Positions 28,941-40,750 of a stretch of 64,000 nt of DNA are shown here, one piece after another. The DNA is from Enterobacter sp. RHBSTW-00994 (lineage in GTDB: Bacteria; Pseudomonadota; Gammaproteobacteria; Enterobacterales; Enterobacteriaceae). Made by a program: the position numbers and the translations under genes. Every line of letters starts with the position of its first letter. Position 1 is the first letter of the stretch. Under the pieces are notes generated by a model. It searched no databases. It was not told the origin of the DNA and saw only the letters and a list, made by a program, of their open reading frames with translations. The DNA lies in NCBI RefSeq assembly GCF_013782625.1, contig NZ_CP056199.1:3304588-3368587 (forward strand), in the 5' to 3' direction.

Positions 28941-29953
28941 CAGTACAGGTACTCCTGCACCAGTTTCTCAGCAATTTTCACCGCTATTAGCGCACCGCCA
29001 AAACGGACGTTATCGGCAACCGACCAGAACTGTACCTGCTCCGGCATGCCGTAGTCATTACGCACGCAACCGATAGAAAGGTGCGCACTGCCAGTCGCAT
29101 CACCGACCTGAGTCGGGAAGTCGGTTTCTTCGGAAAGCACGATATCTTCACCACGGGCAAACGCATCACGCGCCTCTTCGGCTGCCAGCGGACGCAGAGC
29201 CTCAAAACTCACCATCTGCGCATGGCCATAAAAGACCGGAGACTGCACGCAGTTGGCCGAGATCATCAGCCCTTCATCCTGCAAAATTTTGCGTGCTTCA
29301 TCGACAATACGGCGCTCTTCACGCACGGAGCCTTCACGATCGGGCAGCAGCGGCAACATATTGAACGCCAGTTGACGACCAAAGAAATCATCTTCATCAA
29401 TGGGAATACCGTTCAGCAGTTTTGCACTCTGCCCCGCAAGGGCATCGACGGCTTTTTTTCCATGCCCGGAAGCGGACAGCAGGCTGGTCACAGCGATACG
29501 TGACAGACCACCATCGTCGATCAATGGTTTCAGTGCGGTAAGTAACTGGCTGGTAAGGCTATTCGGGACGGCAATAATGTTGCGGTTACGGTAGTCCGCC
29601 AGCACAAACGGGTTCACATCCGGGACCACCAGCGGAACATCCGGTTCCAGTGCAAACAGGCCGCTTAAATCAATCACCAGACAGCCAGAATTGGTTGCTT
29701 CTTCAATGTAAGACGCCGTGGCTTCGACACCAGCTGCAAAAAATGCCAGCTGCGCCTGGGTCCAGTCAAATTCGGCCGCATCCTGAACCATGACGGATTT
29801 ACCGCTAAAACGCAGATGCTCGCCCGCGCTATCAGTGCGGGCAAGCGCATAGATGTCCCCCACCGGGAACTGACGTTCAGCAAGTGTTTCGAGCAGGGCT
29901 TCGCCCACGGCGCCCGTAGCGCCCAGTACGGCAATATTCCAGCCTTCAGACAT
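28940..29953 (-). CDS. usg: Aspartate-semialdehyde dehydrogenase homologue Usg
   Basis: A 337-residue protein of the Asd fold with an N-terminal NADP-binding stretch ([19 protein letters not shown]). Where Asd has the catalytic cysteine, this protein reads [10 protein letters not shown], so it is not expected to be an active dehydrogenase; that substitution is usual for Usg. Its role is unknown. It lies between pdxB and truA. Confidence 0.93.
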   Translation of the reverse strand: MSEGWNIAVLGATGAVGEALLETLAERQFPVGDIYALARTDSAGEHLRFSGKSVMVQDAAEFDWTQAQLAFFAAGVEATASYIEEATNSGCLVIDLSGLFALEPDVPLVVPDVNPFVLADYRNRNIIAVPNSLTSQLLTALKPLIDDGGLSRIAVTSLLSASGHGKKAVDALAGQSAKLLNGIPIDEDDFFGRQLAFNMLPLLPDREGSVREERRIVDEARKILQDEGLMISANCVQSPVFYGHAQMVSFEALRPLAAEEARDAFARGEDIVLSEETDFPTQVGDATGSAHLSIGCVRNDYGMPEQVQFWSVADNVRFGGALIAVKIAEKLVQEYLY

Positions 29954-29970
29954 GGTGGTTTACTCCAGAA

Positions 29971-30008
29971 ATAAAAAAGCGTCCCTGCCGGATTATCCAA
30001 CAGGGAGC
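29971..30008 (-). terminator. Terminator after pdxB
   Basis: Imperfect stem GCTCCCTG...CAGGGACGC spanning 29979-30008, followed on the minus strand by TTTTTTAT (29971-29978). It lies 12 bases after the pdxB stop, so usg-truA may depend on partial read-through or their own promoter. Confidence 0.7.
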
Positions 30009-30020
30009 ATTAAGAAGACA

Positions 30021-31157
30021 TTAACGTGCCGGGTGGTGAACGGCATTGAATCCCAGTTTATGCAACAGCACCGCCGCATCAGCGTCGTCACAGATCACAT
30101 ACAGGGAAGACCATTCACGGCGTTCAAGATAATTCTTGCGCAACTTGTCAAATTCACCCGGAATACCCGCTACTTTACGCAGCAGCGCGTCATCGCGGCG
30201 CACATCATACACCAAATGCACCAGCCTTTTCAGCGTTGCCTCATCGAGCGGGCCGTGCAAAGTGATGCGTCCAAATTCCGGGGCAGGCAGCAAGGTATCA
30301 AGCGCCACCTGTTGTGGCTTACCGATGAACACACTATAGGCTTCAAAGACTTGTGTGGTTCCACGCGCTTTACCCTCCAGCGTGTAGCCGGCGATATGTG
30401 CCGTTGCCACATCCACTTTTTCCAGCAACGCCACATTCAGATCCGGCTCTGGCTCCCAGACATCCAGTACCACGCTGAGCGCTTGTCCTTCCTGAAGACA
30501 TTTCAACAGTGCTGAGTTGTCTACCACCGGGCCACGACAGGCATTTATCAGAATAGCGCCAGCCTTCAGACTGCGGATCAGTGTTTCATCTGCCAGATGC
30601 CACGACTTATAAGGACCTTCTTTGAACAAGGGCGTATGGAAGGTGATCACATCGCACTGCTCAATCAACTCATCAAGAGAGCGAAAATCGCCCTCATCGC
30701 CCTTATCCGCACGCGGCGGATCGCATAAAAGCGTACGAATGCCCAGCGCTTCGAAGCGTTTTTGCAAACGCCCACCCACGTTGCCCACCCCTACTATGCC
30801 GACAGTACGGTCTTTTAGGGAAAAACCGTCGCGCTCTGCCAGCATCAACAAAGAAGAAAAAACATACTCCACTACGGCAATGGCATTGCAGCCAGGTGCG
30901 GCGGAAAACCCGATCCCCGCCTGCGTGAGCCACTTGTCATCCACATGATCGGTCCCAGCCGTCGCTGTCCCGACAAATTTAACCGCTTTGCCAGACAGCA
31001 ACGTCTCATTTACTTTGGTCACCGAGCGCACCATCAGGGCGTCGGCATCATCCAGTTCGTTCAGGGGAATAGGACGACCAGGGACAGCCTTTACATCACC
31101 CAGGCGGCTAAATAGCTCGCGGGCGTAAGGCATATTTTCATCGACGAGGATTTTCAC
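30021..31157 (-). CDS. pdxB: Erythronate-4-phosphate dehydrogenase PdxB
   Basis: A 378-residue D-2-hydroxyacid dehydrogenase acting in pyridoxal-5-phosphate synthesis (oxidises 4-phosphoerythronate). The Rossmann motif [21 protein letters not shown] lies near 117-137, and the catalytic Arg, Glu and His fall in [10 protein letters not shown], the WEPEPD region and [12 protein letters not shown]. The C-terminal DUF3410 dimerisation domain is present. Confidence 0.97.
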   Translation of the reverse strand: MKILVDENMPYARELFSRLGDVKAVPGRPIPLNELDDADALMVRSVTKVNETLLSGKAVKFVGTATAGTDHVDDKWLTQAGIGFSAAPGCNAIAVVEYVFSSLLMLAERDGFSLKDRTVGIVGVGNVGGRLQKRFEALGIRTLLCDPPRADKGDEGDFRSLDELIEQCDVITFHTPLFKEGPYKSWHLADETLIRSLKAGAILINACRGPVVDNSALLKCLQEGQALSVVLDVWEPEPDLNVALLEKVDVATAHIAGYTLEGKARGTTQVFEAYSVFIGKPQQVALDTLLPAPEFGRITLHGPLDEATLKRLVHLVYDVRRDDALLRKVAGIPGEFDKLRKNYLERREWSSLYVICDDADAAVLLHKLGFNAVHHPAR

Positions 31158-31270
31158 GTCTGAGTACCTGTTTGAGAGGAAGTTAACCGCGCAAGTGTGC
31201 CATAATCTCGCCGCCAGGCATACTCGTAAACCTGGTTTACGCTGAGTTTTGACTTTAAGGATTTTTGACG

Positions 31271-32275
31271 ATGCAGCCCATTTCAGGTACGCCGCCGCGC
31301 CCTCCGGGTGAAGGCCCCGTAACGCCCAACGTCACAGGCGAACAACCGCTTTCCACACAACAGCGTACTGTGCTGGAGCGTTTGATCACGCGTCTGATCG
31401 CCCTGACTTCTCAGCAAAATGCGGAAGTGTGGGCCGGGGTAAAACACGATTTAGGGGTAAGAAACGATGCCCCTTTGCAATCGCGCCACTTCCCTGCCGC
31501 TGAGCAAAACCTGAATCAGCGTCTGAATACTGCGCAGCTTAACCACACCACTCGCCAGATTGTTTCGCAGTTAACCGAGCTTCTGGGCCAGGGAAATAAC
31601 CGCCAGGCCGTGAGCGATTTTATTCGCCATCAGTATGGCCAGACAGCGCTCAGCCAGCTCACCCCTGATCAGCTAAAGACTGTTCTGACGTTACTGCAAA
31701 ATAATGAGTTATCGATTCCACAGCCGCAACAACGCCCGGCCACGGAACGTCCGCTGTTGCCTGCTGAGCACAACACGCTCAAACAGATGGTGACGAAACT
31801 GGCAGCAGCAACTGGGGAGCCAACAAAGCTCATCTGGCAATCTATGCTGGAACTGTCAGGGGTGAAAGCGGGAGAATTAATCCCGGCCAAACAGTTTACG
31901 CATCTGGTGACCTGGCTACAGGCGCGCCAGACTCTAAGTACCCAGAACGCACCCACACTGCATACGCTGCAGGCGGCGCTCAAACAGCCGCTTGAGCCAC
32001 GCGAGTTTGAAGCCATTCGGGATTATACGCAGCAAACCTGGCAAGCGACGCCACAGACGGTATTAACCTCTGCGCAGGTCCAGGATGTATTGAACCAGAT
32101 CTTTATTCGGCGTGCTGAACGAGAAGGTGGTGTGCCGGAAGCACGCAATCTCCAGCCGATTTATAGCCCGCTCTTCGCGCCCGTCGTTGAAACCTTCAGA
32201 ACGCTGTCTGCACGGCCGGGGCTGATGTTTATTGCCCTGATGATCGCGCTGGCAATTTTCTGGCTGCTCGCCTGA
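31271..32275 (+). CDS. flk: Flagellar regulator Flk
   Basis: A 334-residue protein, mostly hydrophilic and rich in glutamine and threonine. A single C-terminal membrane anchor (about 314-333, [19 protein letters not shown]) holds it at the inner membrane. In Salmonella Flk keeps the flagellar export switch from firing before ring assembly. The ATG at 31271 is used with TAAGGA upstream; a TTG six bases earlier is less likely. It diverges from pdxB. Confidence 0.9.
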   Translation: MQPISGTPPRPPGEGPVTPNVTGEQPLSTQQRTVLERLITRLIALTSQQNAEVWAGVKHDLGVRNDAPLQSRHFPAAEQNLNQRLNTAQLNHTTRQIVSQLTELLGQGNNRQAVSDFIRHQYGQTALSQLTPDQLKTVLTLLQNNELSIPQPQQRPATERPLLPAEHNTLKQMVTKLAAATGEPTKLIWQSMLELSGVKAGELIPAKQFTHLVTWLQARQTLSTQNAPTLHTLQAALKQPLEPREFEAIRDYTQQTWQATPQTVLTSAQVQDVLNQIFIRRAEREGGVPEARNLQPIYSPLFAPVVETFRTLSARPGLMFIALMIALAIFWLLA

Positions 32276-32281
32276 TGTCAT

Positions 32282-32304
32282 GCCCTCTTCGCTCAGAAGA
32301 GGGC
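32282..32304. terminator. Hairpin between convergent flk and yfcJ
   Basis: Nine-bp stem GCCCTCTTC/GAAGAGGGC with a GCTCA loop, between the two stop codons. It lacks a good U-run on either strand and resembles the REP-like stems elsewhere in the window. Confidence 0.5.
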
Positions 32305-32313
32305 AAACATTGA

Positions 32314-33492
32314 TTATGCCTTACGAAAAGCAATCAACGTCACCACAATGCCGGTAACCGCTGAAACAGCCCCCGCAAGAAAGACCGACGGATAGCCAAA
32401 AGAGGTCGCCAGCAGACCCGCCAGAGGCCCGGTCACGCCGTATGAGATATCCTGAAATGCCGCATAACCGCCAAGCGCCGTCCCTCGTACTTGTGGTGCT
32501 ACCCGTTTAACCACCTCGACGCCCAGCGCCGGGAAGATTAACGAGCACCCACAGCCTGTCAGGGCTGCGCCGAGCAAAGCAATGGATGCCACAGGGGCCT
32601 GCCACAGCAGAATTAGGCCTGTCGTTTCAATTATGAGGGAAATCACGGCGACGTTCACACCACCGAAGCGATCCGGCATCCAGCCAAACAGGATACGCAT
32701 CAGGACAAATGCGCCACCGAATGCCGTGAGCGTAAAGCCTGCCATCGCCCAGCCACGACTCATGAAGTAAAGTGAGACAAACGTCCCTATAACCGCAAAG
32801 CCGACACCCTGCAACGCAAGCCCCATTCCCGGTTTCCAGATCTGTCCGACAACACTCCACAGGGATGGCCTTTCGCCTTTATGTGCAGGGACTTTACGAA
32901 CTGAACCATTGAACGCCCAGGCCAGCAATGGCAGCACTATAGTTGTCCCGGCGAGCGCGGCAAAACCAAAGTGGCTGTGGATCAGCAATCCCAGAGGCGC
33001 ACCTGCGGCTAAAGCACCGTAGATCGCCATCCCATTCCATGACATCACCTTGCCGGAGCGAGTGGGGCCAACCAGCCCCATCCCCCAGGTTAACGTCCCG
33101 GTCAAAAGCTGACTCTCACCAAAGCCCAGGATCAATCGGCCAACAATCAGTAAGGCAAATTTGTAAATCGCATCCACCGGCAATAATGCCGCAAGAAGCC
33201 ATGCGCCCCCCGCAAGCCCGCAAGCGAACATCCCCTGTAGCGCAGAACGCTTTGCGCCATGCTGATCGGCCAGCCTTCCTGCATAGCCGCGCGTCAGGAC
33301 CGTTGCCAGAAACTGAATACCAACCGCCACACCAACCAGCGTATTGCCGTAGCCCAGCTCCTGGTGCACAAACAAGGGAATGACGGGAAGTGGAAGACCA
33401 ACGGTCATATAGGTAAGGAATACCGCGAAGGCGATACGAAACAGCGAAACATTCGCTGAAGAGGTTTTTTCTGTTTGAGTGACTGCTGTCAT
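32314..33492 (-). CDS. yfcJ: MFS transporter YfcJ
   Basis: A 392-residue inner-membrane protein with about twelve hydrophobic spans. The loop motif [15 protein letters not shown] between spans 2 and 3 is the major facilitator signature. It belongs to the YfcJ/YhhS (UPF0226) branch. E. coli YfcJ can export arabinose; natural substrates are uncertain. It begins 41 bases past the REP-like hairpin and is read towards flk. Confidence 0.9.
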   Translation of the reverse strand: MTAVTQTEKTSSANVSLFRIAFAVFLTYMTVGLPLPVIPLFVHQELGYGNTLVGVAVGIQFLATVLTRGYAGRLADQHGAKRSALQGMFACGLAGGAWLLAALLPVDAIYKFALLIVGRLILGFGESQLLTGTLTWGMGLVGPTRSGKVMSWNGMAIYGALAAGAPLGLLIHSHFGFAALAGTTIVLPLLAWAFNGSVRKVPAHKGERPSLWSVVGQIWKPGMGLALQGVGFAVIGTFVSLYFMSRGWAMAGFTLTAFGGAFVLMRILFGWMPDRFGGVNVAVISLIIETTGLILLWQAPVASIALLGAALTGCGCSLIFPALGVEVVKRVAPQVRGTALGGYAAFQDISYGVTGPLAGLLATSFGYPSVFLAGAVSAVTGIVVTLIAFRKA

Positions 33493-33654
33493 GCTTTACT
33501 CCGAAATGAAGAGTAAGGCGGGGAAATACCACGCCCCCTCTGCCTGAATATCAGGATTAAGGTGCGTTGGTTGACGTTAAACGCTTACGCATTATCAAGA
33601 GGATAATGTTGAGGGGTGGAGTTTGCCTGTGAGCACAACCGCTTGTCAATGCAT

Positions 33655-33682
33655 AAAAAAGGGAGCCAGATGGCTCCCTTTT
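33655..33682 (-). terminator. fabB terminator
   Basis: Stem GGGAGCC/GGCTCCC with an AGAT loop and A/T runs on both sides; on the minus strand the hairpin is followed by TTTTTTATGC. It lies 18 bases after the fabB stop. Confidence 0.85.
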
Positions 33683-33699
33683 CAACTAAAACGCAGAAT

Positions 33700-34917
33700 T
33701 TATGCCTTCAGCTTACGCATCACCAGCGTGGCGTTTGTGCCGCCAAAGCCAAAGCTGTTGGACATGACGGTAGTCAGTGCCGCTTCAGTCGGTTTGGTTA
33801 CGATGTTCAGACCCTGAGCCTGCTCATCCAGCTCTTCCACGTTGATGCTTGGGGCGATGAAGCCGTGCTCGAGCATCAGCAGAGAGTAAATAGCTTCCTG
33901 TACACCAGCAGCACCCAGAGAGTGACCGGTCATCGCTTTGGTTGCAGAGATCGCCGGGCTGTTGTTGCCAAATACTTCACGAATTGCTCCCAGCTCTTTC
34001 ACGTCACCTACCGGAGTAGATGTACCGTGTGAGTTCAGGTAATCGATTGGGGTATCAACACCGTCCATCGCCAGCTTCATGCAGCGTACTGCGCCTTCGC
34101 CAGATGGCGCGACCATGTCTGCACCATCGGAGGTTGCACCGTAGCCAACAACTTCAGCATAGATATGCGCGCCACGTGCCAGCGCGTGTTCCAGCTCTTC
34201 AACCACAACCATACCGCCGCCGCCAGCAATGATGAAACCATCACGGTGTGCATCATAGGTACGGGACGCTTTTTCTGGCGTTTCGTTATATTTGGTAGAC
34301 AGTGCGCCCATCGCATCAAACTCACAGGCCATTTCCCAGCACAGCTCTTCGCCGCCACCCGCAAACACGATATCCTGTTTGCCGAGCTGAATTTGCTCAA
34401 CTGCGCTACCGATGCAGTGTGCAGAGGTCGCACAAGCGGAGCTGATGGAGTAGTTCACACCATGAATTTTGAACGGAGTTGCGAGGCATGCAGAAACAGC
34501 AGACGCCATCGCTTTGGTCACGACGTAAGGACCAACTGCTTTCAGGCCACGCGGGCTACGCATTGCGTCCGCACCGAATACCTGAGATTTAGAGGAGCCG
34601 CCGGAACCTGCAATCAGACCCACGCGCGGGTTATTTTGATAAACCTCTTCTTTCAACCCAGCATCTGCCACAGCCTGCTGCATTGAGAGGTAAGCGTAGA
34701 TAGAGGCATCGTTCATGAAACGGACCACTTTGCGGTCGATAAGACCCGTGGTGTCCAGTTTGACGTTACCCCATACATGGCTACGCATACCAGAATCTTT
34801 GAATTCTTGAGAGAAAGTGATCCCCGAGCGTCCTTCACGCAGAGATTCCAGGACTTCCTGCTGGTTGTTACCGATGCTGGAAACGATGCCCAGGCCAGTA
34901 ATCACTGCACGTTTCAT
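33700..34917 (-). CDS. fabB: 3-oxoacyl-ACP synthase I FabB
   Basis: A 405-residue condensing enzyme needed for unsaturated fatty-acid synthesis. The catalytic cysteine is in [14 protein letters not shown] near residue 163; the two active-site histidines are in HGTSTPVGD near 298 and [12 protein letters not shown] near 333. It is divergent from mnmC, and a perfect FabR operator lies just upstream. Confidence 0.98.
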   Translation of the reverse strand: MKRAVITGLGIVSSIGNNQQEVLESLREGRSGITFSQEFKDSGMRSHVWGNVKLDTTGLIDRKVVRFMNDASIYAYLSMQQAVADAGLKEEVYQNNPRVGLIAGSGGSSKSQVFGADAMRSPRGLKAVGPYVVTKAMASAVSACLATPFKIHGVNYSISSACATSAHCIGSAVEQIQLGKQDIVFAGGGEELCWEMACEFDAMGALSTKYNETPEKASRTYDAHRDGFIIAGGGGMVVVEELEHALARGAHIYAEVVGYGATSDGADMVAPSGEGAVRCMKLAMDGVDTPIDYLNSHGTSTPVGDVKELGAIREVFGNNSPAISATKAMTGHSLGAAGVQEAIYSLLMLEHGFIAPSINVEELDEQAQGLNIVTKPTEAALTTVMSNSFGFGGTNATLVMRKLKA

Positions 34918-34963
34918 TCAATACCTCTGTAAGTCATACTAGTAAAGTTTCGAGTCGCACAAT

Positions 34964-34981
34964 AGCGTACACTTGTACGCT
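34964..34981. promoter_or_regulatory. FabR operator of fabB
   Basis: AGCGTACACTTGTACGCT is a near-perfect palindrome, matching the FabR site found at fabA and fabB in enterobacteria. It lies 47 bases before the fabB ATG. A weaker FadR-like sequence (AAGTCCGATCAG) follows at about 34986. Confidence 0.85.
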
Positions 34982-35074
34982 GAACAAGTCCGATCAGCCA
35001 ATTTCTGCGGAAATTTGCGCCAACGGCCCTGCATCGTTAAGATCGCGCCACTGCCTGTCAGACGAGTAACTTAC

Positions 35075-37075
35075 GTGAAACAAAATGCTATACAACCCGC
35101 CAACCTCGAATTCAACGCTGAGGGTACACCTGTTTCCCGAGATTTCGACGACGTCTATTTCTCGAATGATAACGGACTGGAAGAAACCCGGTATGTCTTC
35201 CTTGACGGAAACCACCTTAGTGAGCGTTTCCCTGCGCATCCTCGCGCTCAGTTTGTGGTCGCGGAAAGCGGTTTTGGTACAGGGTTAAACTTCCTCACAC
35301 TCTGGCAGGCTTTCGACCAGTTCTGTGCTGCCCACCCTCAGGCTACACTCCAAAGATTACATTTCATCAGTTTCGAAAAATTCCCCCTGACGGCGCATGA
35401 TCTGACGCTGGCACACCAGCACTGGCCGGAACTGGCCTCCTGGGCATCTCAGTTGCAGGCCCAGTGGCCGCAGGCGTTTGGGGGATGTCACCGTCTGCAA
35501 CTGGACGGAGGTCGCGTCACGCTGGATTTGTGGCTGGGCGATATTAACGAACTAACCGACAAGCTTGACGACTCTCTGAATCAGAAAGTTGATGCCTGGT
35601 TCCTCGACGGCTTTGCGCCCGCCAAGAACCCGGATATGTGGAGCGAACACCTCTTTGCCGCGATGGCAAGGCTGGCACGTCCTGGCGCAACGCTTGCGAC
35701 CTTCACCTCGGCAGGTTTCGTGCGTCGTGGCCTACAGGACGCAGGCTTCACCATGCAAAAATGCAAAGGATTTGGCCGTAAACGCGAAATGCTGACGGGC
35801 GTAATGGCACAGGAACGCAAGCTTCCTGTCCATGCGCCCTGGTTTCACCGCAGCGGCAGCGTATCTCGCGAGGTCGCCATTATTGGCGGCGGTATCGCCA
35901 GCGCCCTGCTCTCGCTGGCGCTCATTCATCGGGGCTGGGACGTTACGCTTTATTGTGCCGATGATGTTCCCGCCTGCGGCGCATCAGGCAATCGACAAGG
36001 TGCACTTTATCCCCTGCTGAGCGCACACGACGCCGCACTGAGCCAATTTTTCCCGGCGGCATTCACCTTCGCACGACGTCTTTACGACACCCTTCCCGTC
36101 ACTTTCGCCCACGACTGGTGCGGTGTCACGCAACTCGCCTGGGATGAGAAAAGCCAGCAGAAAATTACGCAGATGCTAACTCTCGGTTTACCCGAAGAAA
36201 TGGCCACTGCGATTAATGCGCAACAGGTTTCCACCAATGCTGGCATCGACACCGGATGTGGCGGCGTACACTATCCGCTCGGTGGCTGGTTATGTCCGGC
36301 AGAACTGACCGCTGCCGCCCTTACACTTGCCCAATCGCGTGGACTGAAAGTGCGCTATTCCCGTCCCGTCACGTCGCTGGAGCGCTGTGGAGAGCGATGG
36401 TCAATACACTTCGCCAACGACAGCAACGCGCAACATGCCTGCGTCGTGCTGGCGAACGGCCATAACATCAGCCAGTTTGAACAAACGGAAAAGTTACCGC
36501 TTTACCCGGTAGGCGGTCAGGTAAGCCATATTCCCGTCACGCCGCAACTGAGCAAACTTCGCCAGGTACTTTGCTACGATGGTTACCTGACACCGCAAAA
36601 CCCGGCGAATGGTCACCACTGTATTGGCGCAAGCTATCACCGCGGAAAGACCGACACTCACTACAGCCAGGAAGACCAGGAACACAACCGGCAACGTTTG
36701 ATCGACTGCTTCCCTCTGGCTGAGTGGGCGAAAGAGGTTGATATCAGTGCGGGAGAAGCACGTTGTGGCGTACGGTGTGCCACCCGCGACCATCTGCCAA
36801 TGGTCGGGAATGTCCCGAACTATAACGAAACGCTTGAGGTCTACCGGGATCTTGCAGAACAGAAAACCTCAGCGGTTAATGCGCCGGTGTACCCGGATCT
36901 GTTCATGCTGGGCGCGCTGGGATCGCGCGGATTATGCTCCGCACCTCTGGCAGCGGAAGTGCTGGCCTCGCAAATGAGCGATGAGCCACTACCGCTGGAT
37001 GGCGAAACACTGGCTGCACTGAATCCGAATCGTCTGTGGGTGAGAAAGTTACTGAAAGGGAAGCACGTTAAATAG
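35075..37075 (+). CDS. mnmC: Bifunctional tRNA mnm5s2U biosynthesis protein MnmC
   Basis: A 666-residue fusion that completes 5-methylaminomethyl-2-thiouridine at the tRNA wobble base. The N-terminal methyltransferase (to about 245) has [16 protein letters not shown] and [17 protein letters not shown]. The C-terminal FAD-dependent demodifying domain begins [18 protein letters not shown]. The GTG at 35075 aligns with the E. coli start; an earlier in-frame ATG at 34973 overlaps the fabB operator and was rejected. Confidence 0.95.
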   Translation: MKQNAIQPANLEFNAEGTPVSRDFDDVYFSNDNGLEETRYVFLDGNHLSERFPAHPRAQFVVAESGFGTGLNFLTLWQAFDQFCAAHPQATLQRLHFISFEKFPLTAHDLTLAHQHWPELASWASQLQAQWPQAFGGCHRLQLDGGRVTLDLWLGDINELTDKLDDSLNQKVDAWFLDGFAPAKNPDMWSEHLFAAMARLARPGATLATFTSAGFVRRGLQDAGFTMQKCKGFGRKREMLTGVMAQERKLPVHAPWFHRSGSVSREVAIIGGGIASALLSLALIHRGWDVTLYCADDVPACGASGNRQGALYPLLSAHDAALSQFFPAAFTFARRLYDTLPVTFAHDWCGVTQLAWDEKSQQKITQMLTLGLPEEMATAINAQQVSTNAGIDTGCGGVHYPLGGWLCPAELTAAALTLAQSRGLKVRYSRPVTSLERCGERWSIHFANDSNAQHACVVLANGHNISQFEQTEKLPLYPVGGQVSHIPVTPQLSKLRQVLCYDGYLTPQNPANGHHCIGASYHRGKTDTHYSQEDQEHNRQRLIDCFPLAEWAKEVDISAGEARCGVRCATRDHLPMVGNVPNYNETLEVYRDLAEQKTSAVNAPVYPDLFMLGALGSRGLCSAPLAAEVLASQMSDEPLPLDGETLAALNPNRLWVRKLLKGKHVK

Positions 37076-37088
37076 GATGCTGTCTGAC

Positions 37089-37111
37089 GCCCTCTCCCGA
37101 CAAGAGAGGGC
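37089..37111. repeat. REP-like hairpin between mnmC and yfcL
   Basis: GCCCTCTC/GAGAGGGC, 8-bp stem between convergent genes, followed by AAAAA. Similar in sequence to the palindrome at 17033-17053. Confidence 0.55.
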
Positions 37112-37130
37112 AAAAACTGCGAGGTTTCCG

Positions 37131-37409
37131 TTAGTTCAGATTCGCCTGCTGGAACAAGTTGTCCCACATTCCCAACACTAAAGACTGGTCACGCGGAGAG
37201 AGTTCACCAGCCTGAATCGCTTTCTCAAGGCTACGGGTCACTTCAATATGCACAGCCTGTGCAGAGTGATCGTCTCCAGCTTCCAGTTCAGCAACGGCAA
37301 GCGTCAGGTGACCACGCAGATAACCGCTGGCGAACAGCTCATCATCACTGGCGTGTTCCACCATGTCATCAATTAACGCCAGAATGCGTGATTCAAATTC
37401 TGCGATCAT
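37131..37409 (-). CDS. yfcL: YfcL family protein
   Basis: A 92-residue acidic, helical protein of unknown function, closely matching E. coli YfcL ([35 protein letters not shown]). It is the last gene of the minus-strand run aroC-mepA-yfcA-epmC-yfcL, 13 bases after epmC. Confidence 0.9.
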   Translation of the reverse strand: MIAEFESRILALIDDMVEHASDDELFASGYLRGHLTLAVAELEAGDDHSAQAVHIEVTRSLEKAIQAGELSPRDQSLVLGMWDNLFQQANLN

Positions 37410-37422
37410 CTTCTTTCCTCTG

Positions 37423-37968
37423 TTAAAGATCTTCCGGCCACGGGAAGCATTCCGCCGTCATCTCCGGCGTGTGGTAATAATTCTGTAATGCCTTGATAAA
37501 ACGTGCCGGGCGTTCCGGTATGCCTTTCTCAAGATATTCCATCACCTGCGCATGAACGCGGCGCTGGAACACAATACGGTCTGGTTCGAAGTCACCCTCA
37601 AGGTTGTCGCAGCTTACGTTGAACGGAAAACCCGCCGCCACGCAAAACAGCCAGTCGAAAGCCTGTGGTTTTACTTCTACATCTTCAAACTGCCCTTGCG
37701 TCGCCGCATCACGCCCGTCCGGGCAATACCAGTAACCAAAGTCCACCAGCTCGCGACGTGCTTTTCCTGCAATACACCAGTGCGAAATCTCATGTAATCC
37801 GCTGGCATAAAAACCGTGGGCGAACACGATGCGGTTATAAGGTACATCTGCATCAGCAGGAAGATAGATCGGTTCGTCGTCACCTTTAATCAGACGGGTA
37901 TTAAAATCACCAGCAAAACAGCCGTCAAAAATCTCAATCAGCTGTTCGTAATTATGTGTACTGTTCAT
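37423..37968 (-). CDS. epmC: Elongation factor P hydroxylase EpmC
   Basis: A 181-residue iron-dependent enzyme that hydroxylates the beta-lysylated lysine of EF-P. The metal-site motif is in [15 protein letters not shown]. The protein is acidic and about the E. coli YfcM length. The ATG shares its A with the yfcA stop (TAATG), implying coupling. Confidence 0.93.
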   Translation of the reverse strand: MNSTHNYEQLIEIFDGCFAGDFNTRLIKGDDEPIYLPADADVPYNRIVFAHGFYASGLHEISHWCIAGKARRELVDFGYWYCPDGRDAATQGQFEDVEVKPQAFDWLFCVAAGFPFNVSCDNLEGDFEPDRIVFQRRVHAQVMEYLEKGIPERPARFIKALQNYYHTPEMTAECFPWPEDL

Positions 37969-38777
37969 TAGTTCATCCCCAACCAGTGGAGGATCTCCTG
38001 TCCGTGGCTGTCATAAAGAAGCTTGGCGCTCATCACCGCTGACACCACCACAATCATGGGGCGGATCAGCTGTTGCCCTTTGCTTAATACCAGACGCGAT
38101 CCGGCTCGCGCCCCGATAAATTGTCCTGCCATCATCACAAAACCGGTCGCCCAGATAACCTTACCGCCAATAATAAACAGCAGCAGGCCGCCCACATTCG
38201 ACGTCGCGTTGAGCACTTTGGCATGTGCGGTTGATTTAGCGAGGTTAAAACCAGCCAGCGTGACAAACGCCAGGGCGTAAAAAGAGCCTGCACCGGGACC
38301 AAAGAAACCGTCATAGAACCCTACGCAGCCGCCCGCAATCAGCGCAAACGGTAAACCATGCAGACGACGCTGTCTGTCCTCTTCACCGAGCTTAGGCATC
38401 AGTAAAAAATAGAGGCCAATACAGATAACCAGAACAGGCAGAATTTGGCGCAGAACATCAGACGTCACGTGCTGAACCAGCAATGCGCCTGCAGTTGAGC
38501 CAATAAAGGTCATCAGGATATTCAGTTTCTGATCGGCAAGATTCACCACCTTGCGACGAACAAAATAGAGCGAGGCGGATAACGAACCACCACAGGCTTG
38601 CAGTTTATTGGTTGCCAGTGCCTGAGCAGGACTCATTCCTGCCGCTAACAGAGCGGGAACAGTGAGTAATCCCCCGCCCCCCGCCAGCGCATCAATAAAC
38701 CCGGCCAACATGGCAACAAAAAAGAGCACCACCAGCAATACTGGCGACACCATAAACAGATCGACGAAATTATCCAT
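37968..38777 (-). CDS. yfcA: TSUP family permease YfcA
   Basis: A 269-residue inner-membrane protein of the TauE/SafE sulfite/organosulfonate exporter family with about eight hydrophobic segments. LAGFIDALAGGGGLLTVPALLAAGM (first repeat) and GGCVGFYDGFFGPGAGSF (second repeat) are the paired family motifs. The substrate is unproven. It overlaps both neighbours by one base. Confidence 0.92.
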   Translation of the reverse strand: MDNFVDLFMVSPVLLVVLFFVAMLAGFIDALAGGGGLLTVPALLAAGMSPAQALATNKLQACGGSLSASLYFVRRKVVNLADQKLNILMTFIGSTAGALLVQHVTSDVLRQILPVLVICIGLYFLLMPKLGEEDRQRRLHGLPFALIAGGCVGFYDGFFGPGAGSFYALAFVTLAGFNLAKSTAHAKVLNATSNVGGLLLFIIGGKVIWATGFVMMAGQFIGARAGSRLVLSKGQQLIRPMIVVVSAVMSAKLLYDSHGQEILHWLGMN

Positions 38778-39601
38778 TAGAGTACATGCTCATCCAGTAG
38801 CGCCTGGCAGGAAGGCGGCAACGGAGGCGGTGTCTTCTTCTCAGGCTTAGAGGTTCCAGGTTTGGCCGGTTCAAACCAGCTTTGCAGTTCTGCACCACAG
38901 CCGTCACCCGGTGGAGGCAGCGGTTGGTCTTCACATTCCAGGCTATTTGCCGGACAGCGCAAACGGACGTGCATATGCGCACGATGCTGGAACCATGGGC
39001 GTACTTTACGCAACCAGTCGCGATCGGTTCCGGCATCAAGGCACAACTGTTGTTTAATCGCCGGATTCACAAAAATACGGGTGACATCGTCATCTTTTGC
39101 CGCCAGTTTTATCAAGCTTGAGACATCCTGCGACCAGAGCGAAGGCACAACATTTTTTCCGTCACGGGCGACCAGATCGAGCGCCTGCGGCTTAAGCAGT
39201 TGCGCCGAACTCCAGCGCGCTTTCGGTAGTTGCAGGAAGATATCAACATCCAGCCCCGTCTGGTGGCTGGCATGACCACCATTAAACCGTCCGCCAGCCG
39301 GCATGCCCATATCACCTATCAACAGAGTTCCCAGCCCCCGGTTATGCACCTGGCTCCCCAGTCTCTGGATGAAGGTGATTAAATCAGGATGACCAAAATA
39401 GCGTCGCTGATCGGTACGCATCACCTGATAAGTACCGGACTGCAGCGGTAATTCTTGTGCCCCAACGATACAGCCGTTTGAAAATGCACCAATAGATTGT
39501 GCACTGCCCGCCACAGGATGGGTGATTTTTTGCCAGGGAGTGGCTGCCAGACTGGCCCCGCTGGCAAGCAGGGCCAGCAGAGCAATTGCGGTTTTTTTCA
39601 T
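38777..39601 (-). CDS. mepA: Penicillin-insensitive murein endopeptidase MepA
   Basis: A 274-residue periplasmic LAS metallopeptidase that cuts D-Ala-DAP cross-links. Signal peptide [19 protein letters not shown]; zinc ligands in [15 protein letters not shown] and HRAHMHVRL; cysteines for three disulfides are present. The ATG at 39601 gives exactly the E. coli length. It begins two bases after the aroC stop. Confidence 0.96.
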   Translation of the reverse strand: MKKTAIALLALLASGASLAATPWQKITHPVAGSAQSIGAFSNGCIVGAQELPLQSGTYQVMRTDQRRYFGHPDLITFIQRLGSQVHNRGLGTLLIGDMGMPAGGRFNGGHASHQTGLDVDIFLQLPKARWSSAQLLKPQALDLVARDGKNVVPSLWSQDVSSLIKLAAKDDDVTRIFVNPAIKQQLCLDAGTDRDWLRKVRPWFQHRAHMHVRLRCPANSLECEDQPLPPPGDGCGAELQSWFEPAKPGTSKPEKKTPPPLPPSCQALLDEHVL

Positions 39602-39603
39602 GT

Positions 39604-40689
39604 TTACCAGCGTGGAATGGAGGTCGTCACATCGGCATTTTGCGCGCGCTGGCGCAGGAAGTGATCCATCAGCACGATCGCCAGCATCGCTTCTGCGATC
39701 GGCACTGCGCGGATCCCCACACAAGGATCGTGACGTCCCTTGGTGATCATCTCAACTTCGTCACCAGAGCGGTTAATCGTGCGGCCCGGTACAGTAATAC
39801 TCGACGTCGGTTTCAGCGCAATGTTCGCCACAATCTGCTGGCCGCTGCTGATACCACCGAGAATGCCACCCGCATGGTTGCTCTGGAATCCGTCTTTGGT
39901 AATTTCATCGCGATTCTGGCTGCCACGCAGCGCCACCACGTCAAAACCATCACCAATCTCCACGCCTTTCACCGCATTAATGCTCATCATTGCATGAGCA
40001 ATATCAGCATCCAGACGATCAAAGACCGGCTCGCCCCAGCCTGCCGGCACACCGTCAGCAACCACGGTCACTTTAGCCCCAATGGAGTCGCCCTCTTTTT
40101 TCAGGCCACGCATCAGTTCGTCCAGTGCGTCCAGCTTATCGGCATCAGCGCAGAAGAAGGGGTTTTGCTCAACCTGATCCCAGTCTTTAATCGCCAGTGG
40201 AATATCGCCCATCTGGGTTAAACACCCGCGGATCACGATGCCAAATTTCTGCGCCAGGTATTTCTTGGCAATTGCTCCTGCAGCTACGCGCATCGCCGTT
40301 TCACGGGCGGAAGAACGTCCGCCGCCGCGATAGTCGCGAAAGCCGTATTTTTGTTCATAGGTATAATCCGCATGACCCGGACGGAACACGTCTTTGATCG
40401 TGCCGTAATCTTGCGAACGCTGATCGGTATTTTCAATCAGCAAACCAATACTGGTCCCTGTCGTGCGACCTTCGAAAACACCGGAGAGAATTTTGACCTG
40501 ATCCGGCTCGCGACGCTGCGTGGTGTAGCGAGAGGTTCCCGGACGGCGGCGGTCAAGATCGTGCTGTAAATCAGCTTCGGTCAGTTCAATGCCTGGCGGT
40601 ACGCCGTCAACAATGCAACCTAATGCCAGCCCATGTGACTCACCAAAGGTGGTCACCCGGAATAATTGTCCAATACTGTTTCCTGCCAT
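39604..40689 (-). CDS. aroC: Chorismate synthase AroC
   Basis: A 361-residue FMN-dependent enzyme for the last step of the shikimate pathway (EPSP to chorismate). Signatures: [14 protein letters not shown] near 13, [22 protein letters not shown] near 122 and the C-terminal [25 protein letters not shown]. The start [12 protein letters not shown] at 40689 has the E. coli length. It follows prmB by 61 bases. Confidence 0.98.
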   Translation of the reverse strand: MAGNSIGQLFRVTTFGESHGLALGCIVDGVPPGIELTEADLQHDLDRRRPGTSRYTTQRREPDQVKILSGVFEGRTTGTSIGLLIENTDQRSQDYGTIKDVFRPGHADYTYEQKYGFRDYRGGGRSSARETAMRVAAGAIAKKYLAQKFGIVIRGCLTQMGDIPLAIKDWDQVEQNPFFCADADKLDALDELMRGLKKEGDSIGAKVTVVADGVPAGWGEPVFDRLDADIAHAMMSINAVKGVEIGDGFDVVALRGSQNRDEITKDGFQSNHAGGILGGISSGQQIVANIALKPTSSITVPGRTINRSGDEVEMITKGRHDPCVGIRAVPIAEAMLAIVLMDHFLRQRAQNADVTTSIPRW

Positions 40690-40750
40690 CACGGCTCCGT
40701 TGTCGTTGTTCTGTGTTTGAGCGTTGTGAAACGGGCCGAAGCCCGCTGGA

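Noticed and set aside
28940..29953. Usg as an active aspartate-semialdehyde dehydrogenase
   Set aside because: The catalytic cysteine position reads NSLTS, so activity is not expected; this is typical of Usg and not a new mutation.
34973..35074. N-terminal extension of mnmC from an ATG at 34973
   Set aside because: The added residues have no family match and overlap the fabB FabR operator; the GTG at 35075 aligns with known MnmC.
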